NCBI GenBank assembly: GCA_020746875.1
Contig: JAGTJL010000005.1
Coordinates: 1,550,001 to 1,614,000 of the forward strand
Reading direction: 5' to 3'
Source of the DNA: Rhexocercosporidium sp. MPI-PUGE-AT-0058
Lineage: Eukaryota > Ascomycota > Leotiomycetes > Helotiales
Length of the DNA stretch: 64,000 nucleotides
Shown here: positions 11,501 to 24,006 of the stretch, one piece after another
How positions within the stretch are numbered: position 1 is the first letter of the stretch
Layout: each line of letters starts with the position of its first letter
Made by a program: the position numbers and the translations under genes
Notes under the pieces: model-generated
What the model was told of the DNA's origin: nothing
What the model saw: only the letters and a program-made list of their open reading frames with translations
Database searches by the model: none

Positions 11501-14500
11501 ACAAGAGAAAACACGTAGTCCTCCTCAACACTGTGGACAGTCTTGAGTTCAATCTGACACTGGAAGTCATTCCTGGTTTAGGAAATATTGAGCTTAAAGC
11601 CAACTATAAACAGGCATTATTTCCAGCGTCGCAAATTCAAACATTGCTGTTACAAGTCGAGCAGCTTGCACGAGCCATTCTTAAAGATGCGAACACCTCG
11701 CTCAATGTCGTCTTCAGCTATCTCGACAAAAGAGTTTTATCCGTCGAAAACGAGGAGCCCGAAATGGAGTTGAAAGCTGGGACTCTTTCTAGCCCAGTTG
11801 AGAACCTGGCAGTCACGAATCCAGACAGACCTGCCATCGAGTTTGCTAGGTTGATCGACGACACTTCGATAGCCGTGGATCGCTTATCATACTCCGAGCT
11901 CAACTCGTACTCAAATCAGATAGGAAATTACCTGTTGCAGGAGCATAATGTTCTTCCAGATGAGCTTGTTTGCATATGCATGGAGAAGTCCATTGATCTC
12001 TATGCATCCATTCTTGCGACGGCCAAAATTGGTACTGGCTACCTTCCCCTCACCCCTGATGTACCCCAGGATCGACTGCAACATATCTTACAGGAGGCGA
12101 AGATCAAAGTTGTCATGGCACGATCCTCATCCAGACCTCTCCTGAAGCTCTTCAAATATATCAAAGTGTTTTACGTTGATGAAGTCAGCCTTTCTTCATG
12201 TTCAGCCAAAAACATACCCTCAAGGTCCTCTCCAGATATGGTCTCATACTGCGTCTTCACGTCTGGAAGCACTGGGACACCAAAGGGAGTTCTAGTGACC
12301 CAAGAAAATCTTCTCAGCAACCTAGACGTCCTTCAAGATCTTTATCCCGCATCCAAAGAATCTCGGTTCTTGCAGTCCTGTTCCCAAGCTTTCGATGTAT
12401 CTGTGTTCGAGATTTTCTTCGCATGGAGAATTGGCGGAACTATTTGCTCGGCTGTCAAGGATGTTCTATTTCGAGATATCGAGAATGCTATCCGATTGTT
12501 CAAAGTCACCCATTTGAGCTTGACACCAACTGTCGCAGCTCTGATAGACCCCAAGAATGTCCCTAAAGTAGAGTTCCTGGTCACTGCAGGAGAGGGTGTG
12601 ACCTCCAAAGTCTTCAAAACATGGGCGGATAAGGGACTCTGGCAAGGTTATGGCCCGAGTGAGACAACGAACATTTGCACCGTCAACCCCAGAGTGACAA
12701 AGTCTGATGCGATCAACAACATTGGGCCACCCTTCAAGAACACTTCTGCTTTCGTGCTGGCCCCTGGGCCTGATTTTACTCTTGTTCCTCGCGGAGGTAT
12801 TGGAGAATTCTGTTTCGGCGGCTCGCAAGTCTTCCGTGGGTATATGGATCGTAGTCAGGAGGTCGGCAAAATCATCGAGCACCCAGAATATGGACGTCTA
12901 TACCGGAGCGGTGATTTTGGACGCCTCATGCCAGATGGCTCACTAGTTTTTACTGGACGAAAAGACGATCAAGTCAAGATTCGAGGACAGAGGGTTGAGC
13001 TTGGTGAGATCAACAACATCATGCTGAGGTCGGGAGAAGTTGCAGATTGTGTAACTATGGTCATCAGCAGCGAAAAAGACAATTCCCAGCGCCTAGTGTG
13101 CTTCTGGACATCCGGCCGAGATGCGTCTGGGAACCTCGAATGTCTCAAGCCTGACCAAGGAGTTATTGCTAGTCTGTACAGGAGTCTGGAGTCAGCACTT
13201 CCAGCATATATGATTCCTTCTGCTCTCATACCCATCTCATTCATGCCGTCCACTATGCAAGGCAAGATCGACAAGCGGCTCCTGATCAAACATTTCCAAG
13301 GCCTCGACGTCAACCGCCTCAATCAGACTTCCCAAGCATTCAGATCAACGTCAAATCACTCCTGGACGGAGGTCGAGAAAGTCATCGCCCAAAGTGTCTC
13401 TGAAGTAACTCAGATACCGCTAGGCGAAGTTGGTCCCGATACATCTTTTTTCAACCTAGGCATCGACTCGATTTCCGCGATTCGGTTGTCCAAAAGTCTC
13501 ACCAAAGACATATCGGACCGTGTCAATATATCCGACATCTTGAAGTTCCCATCTGTTGTGAGGTTAGCAGAGAAACTTGCGTCTCAAAGCCAAGAAGCTG
13601 AGGCAAGTGGACCGCCCGCATTGGGCGACCTGGACTTCGGATTCGACGAGAGTTTCATCGAGTCAATAACCGAAAGTTTCAAGCTTGCTGGCAAGAATGT
13701 ACAGAGTATCCTTCCATGTACACCGCTTCAGGAAGCCATGCTTTCGGCAGCAGAAGCTTCATCCGAAAAATTATATGACAACCACGCTACATTGGATGTT
13801 CATGGCGATGTTGCAAGGCTGGAGATCTGTTGGCGGGAAATGGTACGGAGACATGGAATCTTGCGAACTTGTTTCGTGAGCACGGATATGCAGCGATATC
13901 CATTCATTCAGGTTGTGCTCGAAGATTACGACCTAAATTTTACATCATTAACATCCATTAAGGAGAAGAAGCCGCAGAAGGAGTCCGAGCCAGCGTATTC
14001 CTTGGATTTGATAAAATCGTCTGGAAAAACGCAGCTTGTTATCTCCATGCATCATGCTCTTTATGATGGAGTGGCTCTTGCTGTACTTTATGAAGAAGTC
14101 GAGAAGCTGTACCACGGCGAGGATCTCTTAACTCCTGTGTCGTTTGCTCCTTTCTTGAAATATCTGGTGTCAACAGATATGGACGAAGCAGATAAATTCT
14201 GGGATTCCAAACTACATGGCTGTGGTTTTCCAAAACTTGACAGCATTCAAACGAACCCAACGACTCAGACAAAAGAGAACCACACCAGGATTCTGAGAAT
14301 CGATGGGAAATTCACCCTCAGCTGGCTTGAAGAAAGCATCCGGAAACACAGCACTTCTCTGCTAGCGGCATGTCACACAGTATGGGCGGCACTTCTTGCA
14401 GAACGACTCCATGAGACTGATGTCTGTTTCGGCAACATCGTCAGCGGCCGCTCCCTGCCAATTGACGGCATCGAGCGTCTTGTCGCACCTTGCTTCAACA

Positions 14501-17500
14501 CAATCCCATCTCGGTTGCAGAACATCCAAAACCTTTCCTATGTTGAAGCTTTCCGAAGTCTGCAGACTCTCAACGCCGATTCCGTTCCCTTTCAATTGAC
14601 GTCCCTAAGACGCATTCAGTCCAAATTCAGCCCCAATGGCGCTCGTCTCTTCGATACCCTTTTCATTTTACAGCAACCCTCACAAGATCTCGACTCCTCG
14701 ATCTGGTCCATCACAGACGACAGTGGTGCCATGGATTTCCCTCTCGTTTGTGAGGTCATACCTAAGCGTAGCGATGATACCCTTGAGATAATTTTGCATT
14801 CGTACACCTCTGTTATTACAGAAGACGACGCTTTAGATTTTCTAGAAGCCTTCGACAAGAAGCTACGTACAGCATTACAGAACCCACGTCATCAGATCCT
14901 ATCTCCAGCTACGAAGGAGGAGATCATAGCAAAGTTGGAAAAGCAGGGCAAGGCAAAGTCGGACGGCTCGAAAGCGGAAACATCATCGAAATTCATGTCC
15001 TCTGATGAGCTGAAGCTACGGGACATCATTTCGGATTTTACCTCCGTACCTTCCGAAAAGATTGTACGAGATGTGAGCATCTTCAGACTTGGCTTGGATA
15101 GTATCAGTACAGTGCAGGTGGCAACACGTCTCCGGAAACAAGGGCATAGTGTTCTTGCAAGCGACATTTTGGAGAACTCCACCATTGCTCGGCTAAGTGG
15201 CTTCTTGTCCCGATCCAAAGGCGACGATGCTAAGGTCTCAAGATACGACTTTGAAACGTTTGACAACGAGCACAGAGAAGCTATCTGTTCGAAGATTGGC
15301 ATGTCACCAGAGAAAGTTGAAGCAGTGTTCCCCTGCACGTCTGTCCAGCAAGGCATGCTTGCTCAGACACTCCATTCCGAGTGTCTCGAGTATGTGAACA
15401 GTATCTGGTTGCAAATTCCTGCTAGCGAATCAACATCTGAACTTAAGACTGCCTGGAAGTCCGTTTGCGAGAATAATGAGATGCTCCGAACGGCCTTCGC
15501 ATCATTAGAGGATCCCAAGCACCCATTTGCGATGGTTGTTCAGAGGAAAGAAGATTTTGAGTTGCCCTGGCGTGAGAGTGCCGAAGAGTGCCCTCCTCAA
15601 GATTCGAAACCAGAAGATTTCCTCAAGAATCCGTGGAGCTTAAATGTTTTGAAAGAGAATGGTGCTTCAATCCTCCGCTTTACAGCACATCACGCTCTCT
15701 ATGACGCTCAGTCAGTCCAGATGCTTCTAACAGATGTTGCAAAAGCATACGCAACCCAGTCTTCAGTCCCTCGCCCTTCGGTAACTACACTTCTGGGTGC
15801 GATATTACAAGATTCCCAGAAGAATCAAGATGGCAAGAAGTCGTTTTGGGAGAGAGACGGGAACAAGATCATCGTCAATCGCTTTCCGGACCTTACACCT
15901 CTCCGTGTATCAGACAAAACCAGTGAAGTCAAGGAGATCACTTCCCATTCTACATCTTCCAAAATCGAAGAAATGTGTCGTAGCAATGGTGTCACTGTCC
16001 AAGCAGCCACCCAGGCAACATGGGCAAGACTACTTGCATTTTATATTGGCGAGACCTCTACGACATTTGGCATGACACTCTCGGGACGGTCTATTCATGA
16101 AAATGCTGACCAGATTGCGTTCCCAAGCATCGTCACTCTTCCAGTTCGATGTGAAATCATCGGGACTAACGCAGAGCTCCTGTCACGAACTATGGACTCG
16201 AACGCTTCACTCCACAAACATCAATTCACACCCCTTACTTCAATTCAAAAGTGGGCAGGATATCCAGAAGGCAAAATTTTCGATACTCTGTTCGCGTTCC
16301 AGAAACTCGAAAAGAGCGAGGGAAAGCTTACTACGCCATGGAAGATCATGAAGGAAGAAGCTTCAGTAGACTATGCCGTTTCATTGGAAGTTCAGCCAAC
16401 GACGAATGACGAGGTGATGCTTCGCTTGACTTTCAGAAAAGATCTCATGCCAATTGAGAATGCTGAATTGCTTCTGCAGCAGTACGATGCACTACTGCTT
16501 GACATGCTTGAGAATCCCCAAAATCCCTGCGATGTGGCTCCTCGCATAGCGGACTCCCTACTCTCCATCACAGCCGCGGAGGAGAACGTTTTGCCAGGTC
16601 CCGTCACCCTACTTCATGAATTCGTCGAACTAGGTGCCCGCGAGTTTCCTGACAGAAAGGCCCTGGAGTTTGCAACAAATCTTGAACCAGACAACATCAA
16701 GAGCACGTCGTGGACTTACAGCGAGCTCAACCAGGAAGCTAACAAGGTCGCCGACATGCTCTTGCAGCGAAATGTAGAGCCTGGACAGATGATTGCAGTC
16801 TGTTTTGACAAGTGTGCTCAGGCTTCTTTCACCATAATTGGTGTCTTGAAAGCTGGATGTTCGTACGTTGCACTCGATCCAAATGCACCGGGCGATCGAC
16901 TCAAGTTTATTGTGCAAGACTCGGGAGCCAAAATGGTGATCACTGCTGGCAAGCCCGGTCAAAACATCAAAGTTATACTGGATGGAGAGATAATTAGCTT
17001 GGACTCCCCTAAAATCCTCGAAGGCTGCTCTTCTGAACAGCCAAAATTGTCTCGCGGCATCACACCCCAGGATGTCTCGTACTGTTTGTACACATCGGGA
17101 ACAACTGGTACTCCAAAGGGATGCTTGATCACCCATGAAAATACGGTGCAGTTCATGCTTGCATTTTCCGTCCTGTTCGCCGGCCACTGGGACGAGAATT
17201 CCAAATACCTTCAATTCGCCTCGTTCCATTTCGATGTCAGCGTTATGGAACAATTCTGGAGTTGGAGTGTAGGCATCTGCGTCGCATCAGCGCCACGAGA
17301 TCTGATATTCGAAGACATCACCGGCGCAATCCAGCAATTAGGAATCACGCATATTGATCTCACACCTAGTCTTGCTCGGCTCATTCATCCAGACGATGTA
17401 CCAAGTCTGTGCAAGGGTGCTTTCATCACAGGTGGAGAACAACTCAAACAAGAGATCTTAGATGCCTGGGGTGAGCATGCTTGTATCTACAATGGGTATG

Positions 17501-20500
17501 GACCAACCGAAGCGACTATTGGATGTACCATGTACCCCCGAGTTCCGAAGAACGGCAAACCATCTAACATCGGTCCCGCATATATCAACGTAGGCTCGTT
17601 CGTTCTGAAGCCCGGCACCGAGCTACCAGTGTTACGTGGTGGCATTGGTGAGCTGTGTGTCTCTGGCAAGCTGGTCGGAAAAGGATATCTCAACCGTCCC
17701 GACTTGACAGCAGAGCGCTTCCCAACCTTAAAATACTTCAACGAACGTGTATACCGAACTGGAGATCTCGTCCGCATCCTCCATGACGGCAGCTTCATCT
17801 TCCTCGGCCGAGCCGACGACCAAGTCAAACTACGCGGTCAACGGCTCGAACTCAGCGAGATCAACGAAGTGATCAAGAAAGGCATCGACGGTATCCAAGA
17901 AGTCGTCACTCTGGTTCTCAAACATAATACCCAGCAAAAAGAGCAGCTAGTGACATTCTTTGTCACGAGTTCTGATTGTGACAATGAAGGGGCACCGATC
18001 TCGTTGATGAGAGATGCTTGCAAGTCGCGCTTGCCTGGATATATGGTTCCTACGCACTTCGTCCCTATCAAAGCTTTGCCGTTGAACGCAAACAATAAAG
18101 CGGATTCAAAACAACTCGCGACTATGTACAATGAGCTCAAAGTTGAGGATCTGCAGAAATTGAGCCATGCTGGTCAAGATTACAACAAATGGACGGATAG
18201 CGAGCAACGAGTGATTGGTGTCATTGGCAAAGTCTTCCAAATTGAAACAACAGCTTTGACACGTGGAACGACAATCTTTGAGCTAGGAATCGATTCTATC
18301 TCGATCATTGGCTTTGCGCGATCTTTACAAAATGCTGGTCTAGAAAATGCGAAGCTTTCTATCGTGAAAAACAACACATCGATGAAAGCACTCGTCCAAG
18401 CTCTGCTCGAAGGCAGCGACAATGATCCAGGGAGAGAGAATGCCTATGTAGCAGCCGTACAGAGCATTGCTGCCTTTGAGCAGAGACACATGGTGTCAGT
18501 ATGTGGCGAACTGGGAATTGAAAGTGCAGAGGTTGAGAAGATTGTGCCTTGCACACCTGTGCAGGAAGGCATGATCTACCGATTCCTGGAAGCCAATACT
18601 GCGTTGTACTTCAACAAATTTGAGTTCAAGCTTGATGACGGGGTCGATGTAGAGAAGTTGGTGGGTGCTTGGAAGATGGTCGTGGAGAGACTTGAGGCCT
18701 TGAGGACTAAATTTGTGGCAACTGATGATGGATTCGCTCAAGTTGTTTTGCGGAAAGGAGATTATGTTTCATATGATCAACCTATCGACTATGACTCGGA
18801 AGAGAAGGGGGCTGCTTTGAAAAACCCACACAGTTTCATTTTCGAATCTACAGCGGACGGAAGCACGATGAAGCTTCAAATGTTCCACGGACTGTATGAT
18901 GGGAATAGTCTGACGATGCTACTACGCCGTGTCGTTGACGAATATCATGAGTTGGAATCGATTGACTATGGACCCTCATTCGCATCCTCCCTCCCATACG
19001 GACCTCTCGCAAAAGTACCGGGGCCGAAGACTTCTGGTCATCACATTTAAGCGACTGGTGTCTCAACCCAATGCCTAATGACCTCAGATCGACCATCGAT
19101 ATCATCGCAACAAGTACACTAGACAATCTCAACGACTTCGACCTTATACGCAAGAAACTCGGTGTCACCCCTCAAGCGATAGTACAAGCAGCATGGGTCT
19201 CAGTTCTCCAAACCATCACCTCCCCAAATCTCACCATCGGCATCGTCACATCAGGCCGGGCCATCGACTTCGACGGCGCCGACAAAGTTATCGGCCCGCT
19301 CTTCAACACGGTCCCATTCCACATCGCCATCCAGCCTGATACCAAGTCATCCGAACTAGTCACAAAATGTCACGACTTCAATATGCAGATGCAGGATTTC
19401 CAGCATACGCCATTGAAAGACATACAGAGATGGAGCACTGCGAAGCCAGGGCAGAGTCTGTTTGATACTTTGTTTGTGTTTCAGAGGTCGGAGGTAGAGG
19501 ATGAGGGTTTTGCGGAGGGGGTGTGGCGGGAAGTTAGTGATGAGGTGGTTGCTGATGTAAGTGGAATTTGCTCCTCGAGATGGAAGGAGGAAAAGCTAAT
19601 TTGGAATAGTATCCCTTGGCTTTCGAGGCTACGCTGAGCCCTGACAGCAGCAAAATTTCTCTGACTATCGTGGCACAAGGATCAGCTATTGCGCAATCAA
19701 CGGCGGATAATATTCTTCAGCTATTTGAGAAGACGATGGTTGACATTCTTGGAAGTTCAGGAGAGAATGTCGTCTCAAGCCTAGGCTCAACAGATGATGT
19801 CACGAAAGCTCAGGGTGCCATAGAAACACCGGTTCCATCAAGCGCTGAACGAGATCAAGCTGGACCTTTCACATGGACAGATGGAGCAAAGGCTATGAAA
19901 TCGGAAATCGCAGCACTAGCCAACGTTTCCGAGAACACTATCAACCAAACATCATCAATTTTTGAACTCGGATTGGACAGCATTGATGTCATCAAGCTCG
20001 CCTCTCGACTCAAGAAGCGAGGCATTGAAATACCGGTTAGTGCCATCGTCAAAAGCCAAACCATCGCCAAAATCGCACTCAATATCTCTGCTAAAAGTAG
20101 TGGTCCAAGGACTGCCACCGGGCAGTCACTGCTGCAGATGAGTCGAGACCTGACTAAGTGTCTGAAAATCAAAGACAAGCTTCTTGTCAATGTTGAGGCT
20201 GTGTTGCCGGCTACGCCGTTGCAGCAGAGTATGGTTAATGAGATGATTAATTCGGGGTTCAAGCGGTATTTCAACGTCGATGGCTTCAAGTTAAGCGAAG
20301 GTGTCGATTTGGAGAGATTGAGAGATGCGGTTAGATGTGTGGTGGAGCAATCGCCGATTCTGAGGACGAGGTTCGTGGAAGTGGATGATCCGAAGGCCGT
20401 CGTGAGCTTTGCTCAGATCGTGAAAGGTTCCGAGGGGGGTGCAAGGGTATTTCTTCAGATTTCGTTCACTTGCAAGAAGGACAGAGCTTTGAGAATTACA

Positions 20501-23246
20501 TGGAGGACTTCGAAGTTGAAGCTGTCAAATTGGCAGCCGAGGATCAACAGTTGTTGCAAGTTCGCTTCGTCAAAGCGAAGACTTCAAAGTATTTGGTGAT
20601 TGCCATATCCCACGCTTTGTACGACGGAACATCTCTACGTGCAATACACGAGGATATCCGAAGAGCATATATTGGACAGTCGTCATTACGACCTGATTTC
20701 AAACCTTTCCTAGAGCAGGTTCTCCAATCAACAACCGAGGATGCCAAGAAATTCTGGAGGACGACATTATCGAACTTGCCTCCCGCAACCCTCCCTCGAA
20801 AGGAATCTGAAGTTGAGGTTTTAGGCTCGAGCACGAGATTGGAGCGTCGATCTCGTATCCCTCTCAAAGATATCGAAGCACTGTGCAAGTCCTCAAGAAT
20901 CACCCTTCAAACACTGGGGCAGACCTGTTGGGCTTTGGTCCTCTCCCAACTCATGGGCCAGCTTGACATTGTCTTTGGATCTGTTCTCTCGTGTCGAGAC
21001 TCTGAGGAAGCTAGCGAGGTCATGTTCCCACTCATGAACACAGTCGCCGTCCGCTCGGTCCTTCATGGAAGCTTATCAGATATGCTTAAATACATGCAAG
21101 CCATGAGTGACACCACGCGCCAATATCAGCATTTCCCTCTCGGAACTGCCCGAGCTTATGCGCTAGCTTCCAGGAAAGAATCGACTTTGTCAAAGGACAC
21201 AACATTATTCGATACGCTGTTCATCTACCAAGGTCGTCGCCAGACAAAGGACAAAGACAAGCTCTACGAATCGGTCTACGGTGTTTCGGAAGTCGAGTTT
21301 CCAGTTTGCGTCGAGATGGAAGTCGTGGACGACGAGTACGTATCCTGGACTACGGCCTGCAAAGCAGTTGCTAGGACTGCCGAGGAAACAGATGGTATTC
21401 TTGATGCGCTGGATATGGTGCTGGAGAGAATTGTGTCTGCTCCCGAGGCACAAACGATCACTACTGCAGTTGATGGGATCTCTGTGTGTGGGCTAAGAAG
21501 CTTCAAACTGAAGGAAGAGGAAAAGACGACGCGAGCTCCTCAGATGGCTGATTCAGTTGACACGAAGTGGTCAAAAATCGAACTCGCCATCCGAAAAGCC
21601 CTCCACACACTCTCCGATATCCCAGAAGACTCGATACGCAAAGACTCGACGATCTTCCATCTTGGTCTCGACTCTATCTCTGTCCTCAAACTTCCAGCAC
21701 TGCTCAAGACGTTTGGAATCAAGCTAAGCGTCTCGGATATCATGAGAGAGCACACAGTTTTCGCAATGTCGAAAGCTGCTAAGACGTCCGTATCAGACAC
21801 CGAAGCTTCTCTCAACGTCGAAAAAATCCTAGCTGATTCTATCTTGGATCTCGATCTTGAAGCAGAGATAGCTAATCTCGAGATAGATGGCGGCGAAGTT
21901 GACTATATCATGCCTGCCACGGCAGGTGAACAGTACGTGATTCGGCAATGGCAGGTATCGCAGGGGGCGATGTTCTACCAGACTTTCACATATGCGCTAC
22001 AAGGTCCAGTCAATAAGGCAAAGCTTGAGGTTGCTTGGAAGACACTGCTGACGAGACACGATATCTTGCGAGCAGGCTTCATTGAAGTTCAGTCTAAGAT
22101 CCTACAGGTTGTCTACAAGGATCCACCAAATGAGGTGATTTATCAAGCTCAAGACACTCCAACAGCAACTCGGAAATCAAACGCTGATCTTCGACTACCG
22201 CCATTGAATCTAGTTGTTGAAAAATGGGATGACTTAGAAGGCATAGTCAAGTTGGTTCTCCATCACGCTCTTTACGATGGAGTCAGTTTGCCTATCCTCA
22301 TTAATGAACTACAAGCTCTCTACCGTGGAATTGAAATGGACTCACCAAGTCTCAACTTCAAGGCTTTTGTCGCTCAGTCTCTGCCCGCTGCACATTCATC
22401 AGTCACGAAAGAGAAATGGATATCCTACCTCGGCCATAACTCAACACCAACCTCTCCTCCTGAAATGCTTACAAGCAAGAAACGCACTGAAGTCTACCAC
22501 CCCTCCACATCTGTTCAATCCCTCCGAAATCTGGCCCAAAGCACAGGCGTTAGCATCGACGCCCTCTTCCTCGCCGCTCTCTCCAAAATCCGCGCTCGCA
22601 CACTCCAAATCCAAAACAGCCCAAAACTTCCAATTCTACAAGTCGTGTTCGGGATCTACCTCGCCAACCGCGCACCCTTCGAGCATGACCTCTCCTCACT
22701 CGCAGCACCTACACTCAATCTCCTACCTCTGTACATTAATAGCCCACTTGAGAGGAGTATAGGAGAAATTGCGCGGGGTGTGCAGAGTGATATACAAAGT
22801 ATTGGGAGTAAGGAGATGGTTTCTGCGAGTCTGGAGCAGATCTTTGAATGGACTGGTACGAGGGTTGATTGCTTCGTTAATATTTTGAGAGGTGGTGGGA
22901 ATGTCGATTCCAATTTTCCCAATTCTAGCAGCGAAGTAGAATGGACGCCTGTCCAGGACCTAGCTGCAAGAGCGGAGGTTGTGGAGAGTGAGCCGAATGA
23001 GATGATGTTGAAGCAGGATGTGAGAGATGGGGCGTATTTGGTAAGTCTTCCTTAGATGCTGTTGTCTAGTTTTGATTTTTGTTTTGTGATGAGGATGAAA
23101 GATTAATTATCATACAGCCATCAGTAGATATTGAGCTCCGCTACCATGGAGAGGAAATTGACATGGGAGTCTTTGCGCCGGAGGAGATGCTCTCGATCGA
23201 GGGGGCGGAGAAATTCATTGAGGATTTCGTTGCGTTTTGGAAGTAG
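8584..23246 (+). CDS. sidC: Ferrichrome/ferricrocin-type siderophore NRPS, two frameshifts
   Basis: The start is the ATG at 8584 (MAERLSILND, family-like). Exons 8584-19556, 19610-23040 and 23118-23246 give 14,533 nt; with one missing base at each of two frameshifts (19020-19023 and 20434-20439) this is exactly 4,845 codons, near the usual SidC/NPS2 length. Domain order read from motifs is A1-T1-C1-A2-T2-C2-T3-C3-A3-T4-C4-T5-C5-T6-C6, with no thioesterase and a terminal C domain as in fungal cyclising NRPSs. A cores are YTSGSSGTPKG, FTSGSTGTPKG and YTSGTTGTPKG (about residues 180, 1222, 2833). All six carriers keep the DS phosphopantetheine serine (about 564, 1625, 2169, 3234, 3778, 4343). 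C domains keep the second His of HHxxxDG: HHALYDA, HHALYDG, HHALYDA, FHGLYDG, SHALYDG, HHALYDG. The family makes cyclic hexapeptide siderophores from hydroxyornithine derivatives and small amino acids for intracellular iron storage. Substrate codes were not derived. Confidence 0.9.
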
Positions 23247-24006
23247 TTCTGCGAGATGAAGGCATGGGGACTGTTTGAGATAGATAGCTTGTTTAATCTT
23301 TCCTTTTACGTTGATCTAGTTTCTGGTCTGTCTACGCTGCATGATGTTTGTTTACTTGATTGCATTTACGTCTAAGGGTTCGCGTGCATAGCTTAGAATT
23401 GATCTCATCTTACTCCTAGTCTCAGGATCTCTCTTCGAGTCTCTCATATCTTATGTGAAGCGTAGTATATTCCGGTTCCTCCGAGATGACACATTATTCC
23501 ATGCCATCTCATTATATCTCACCCTCTCGGCTAACCCCCTCGGCACACCTTTGATTGGGCCCGAATCCCTGTCTTCGGCAAACGGCCATCGCGGGGTACT
23601 TCCCGCCCCTCAGCCACAAAGCTTGAAGATCAACACTGTGAGGTCAATGGCGCTGCTTGGCCTTCCCCAAGATCGTGTCCCCAGTTCATGTCATAGAATG
23701 CTTCTGGAGCTGTCATCTTGGCAGGTTGACACCGGGACGAGTTGATCGATTTTCAAGTGGCTTTGGGTGGATTTTGGGGAGGTGGGTGGAGCTTCAACAG
23801 AGACGTTTCCTGGAGGATGGGACGGAATGGAATGGATGAAGATCCGGGGGCTAGTCCATTCACCTGGTTCTTCTTATGATTATTCATCTGGCGCACCGGG
23901 TGCTTCTGTATTAAAGAACGGTTTGCCTCCTCCGTACTTATTCTTCGAAGTTCCAAGTGTTCTCAATCTTCCATCACAGCCAAAGTTCCACGTGAAAAGC
24001 CTCACT
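23247..24006. other. Intergenic, NRPS 3' end to MFS promoter
   Basis: 760 bp with no supported gene. A 96-codon plus-strand frame at 23455 has no homology I can recognise. It presumably holds the NRPS 3' UTR and the promoter of the downstream transporter. No iron-GATA consensus occurs here. Confidence 0.6.

Noticed and set aside
16630..17253. A 207-codon minus-strand frame inside the NRPS
   Set aside because: It lies opposite conserved A3 adenylation-domain motifs and has no domain of its own; it is a shadow of the true coding strand.
20440..20477. A 38-nt intron explaining the second NRPS frame change
   Set aside because: It is shorter than every other intron in the window (42 nt or more) and would remove residues that read as normal C-domain sequence; a one-base indel fits better. 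Kept as an alternative.
21073..21081. TTATCAGAT, another match to the iron-GATA site
   Set aside because: It lies inside NRPS coding sequence (exon 2), isolated from other sites; treated as chance.
23455..23745. A 96-codon plus-strand frame after the NRPS
   Set aside because: No recognisable family, signal or splice continuity; probably a chance frame in the intergenic region.
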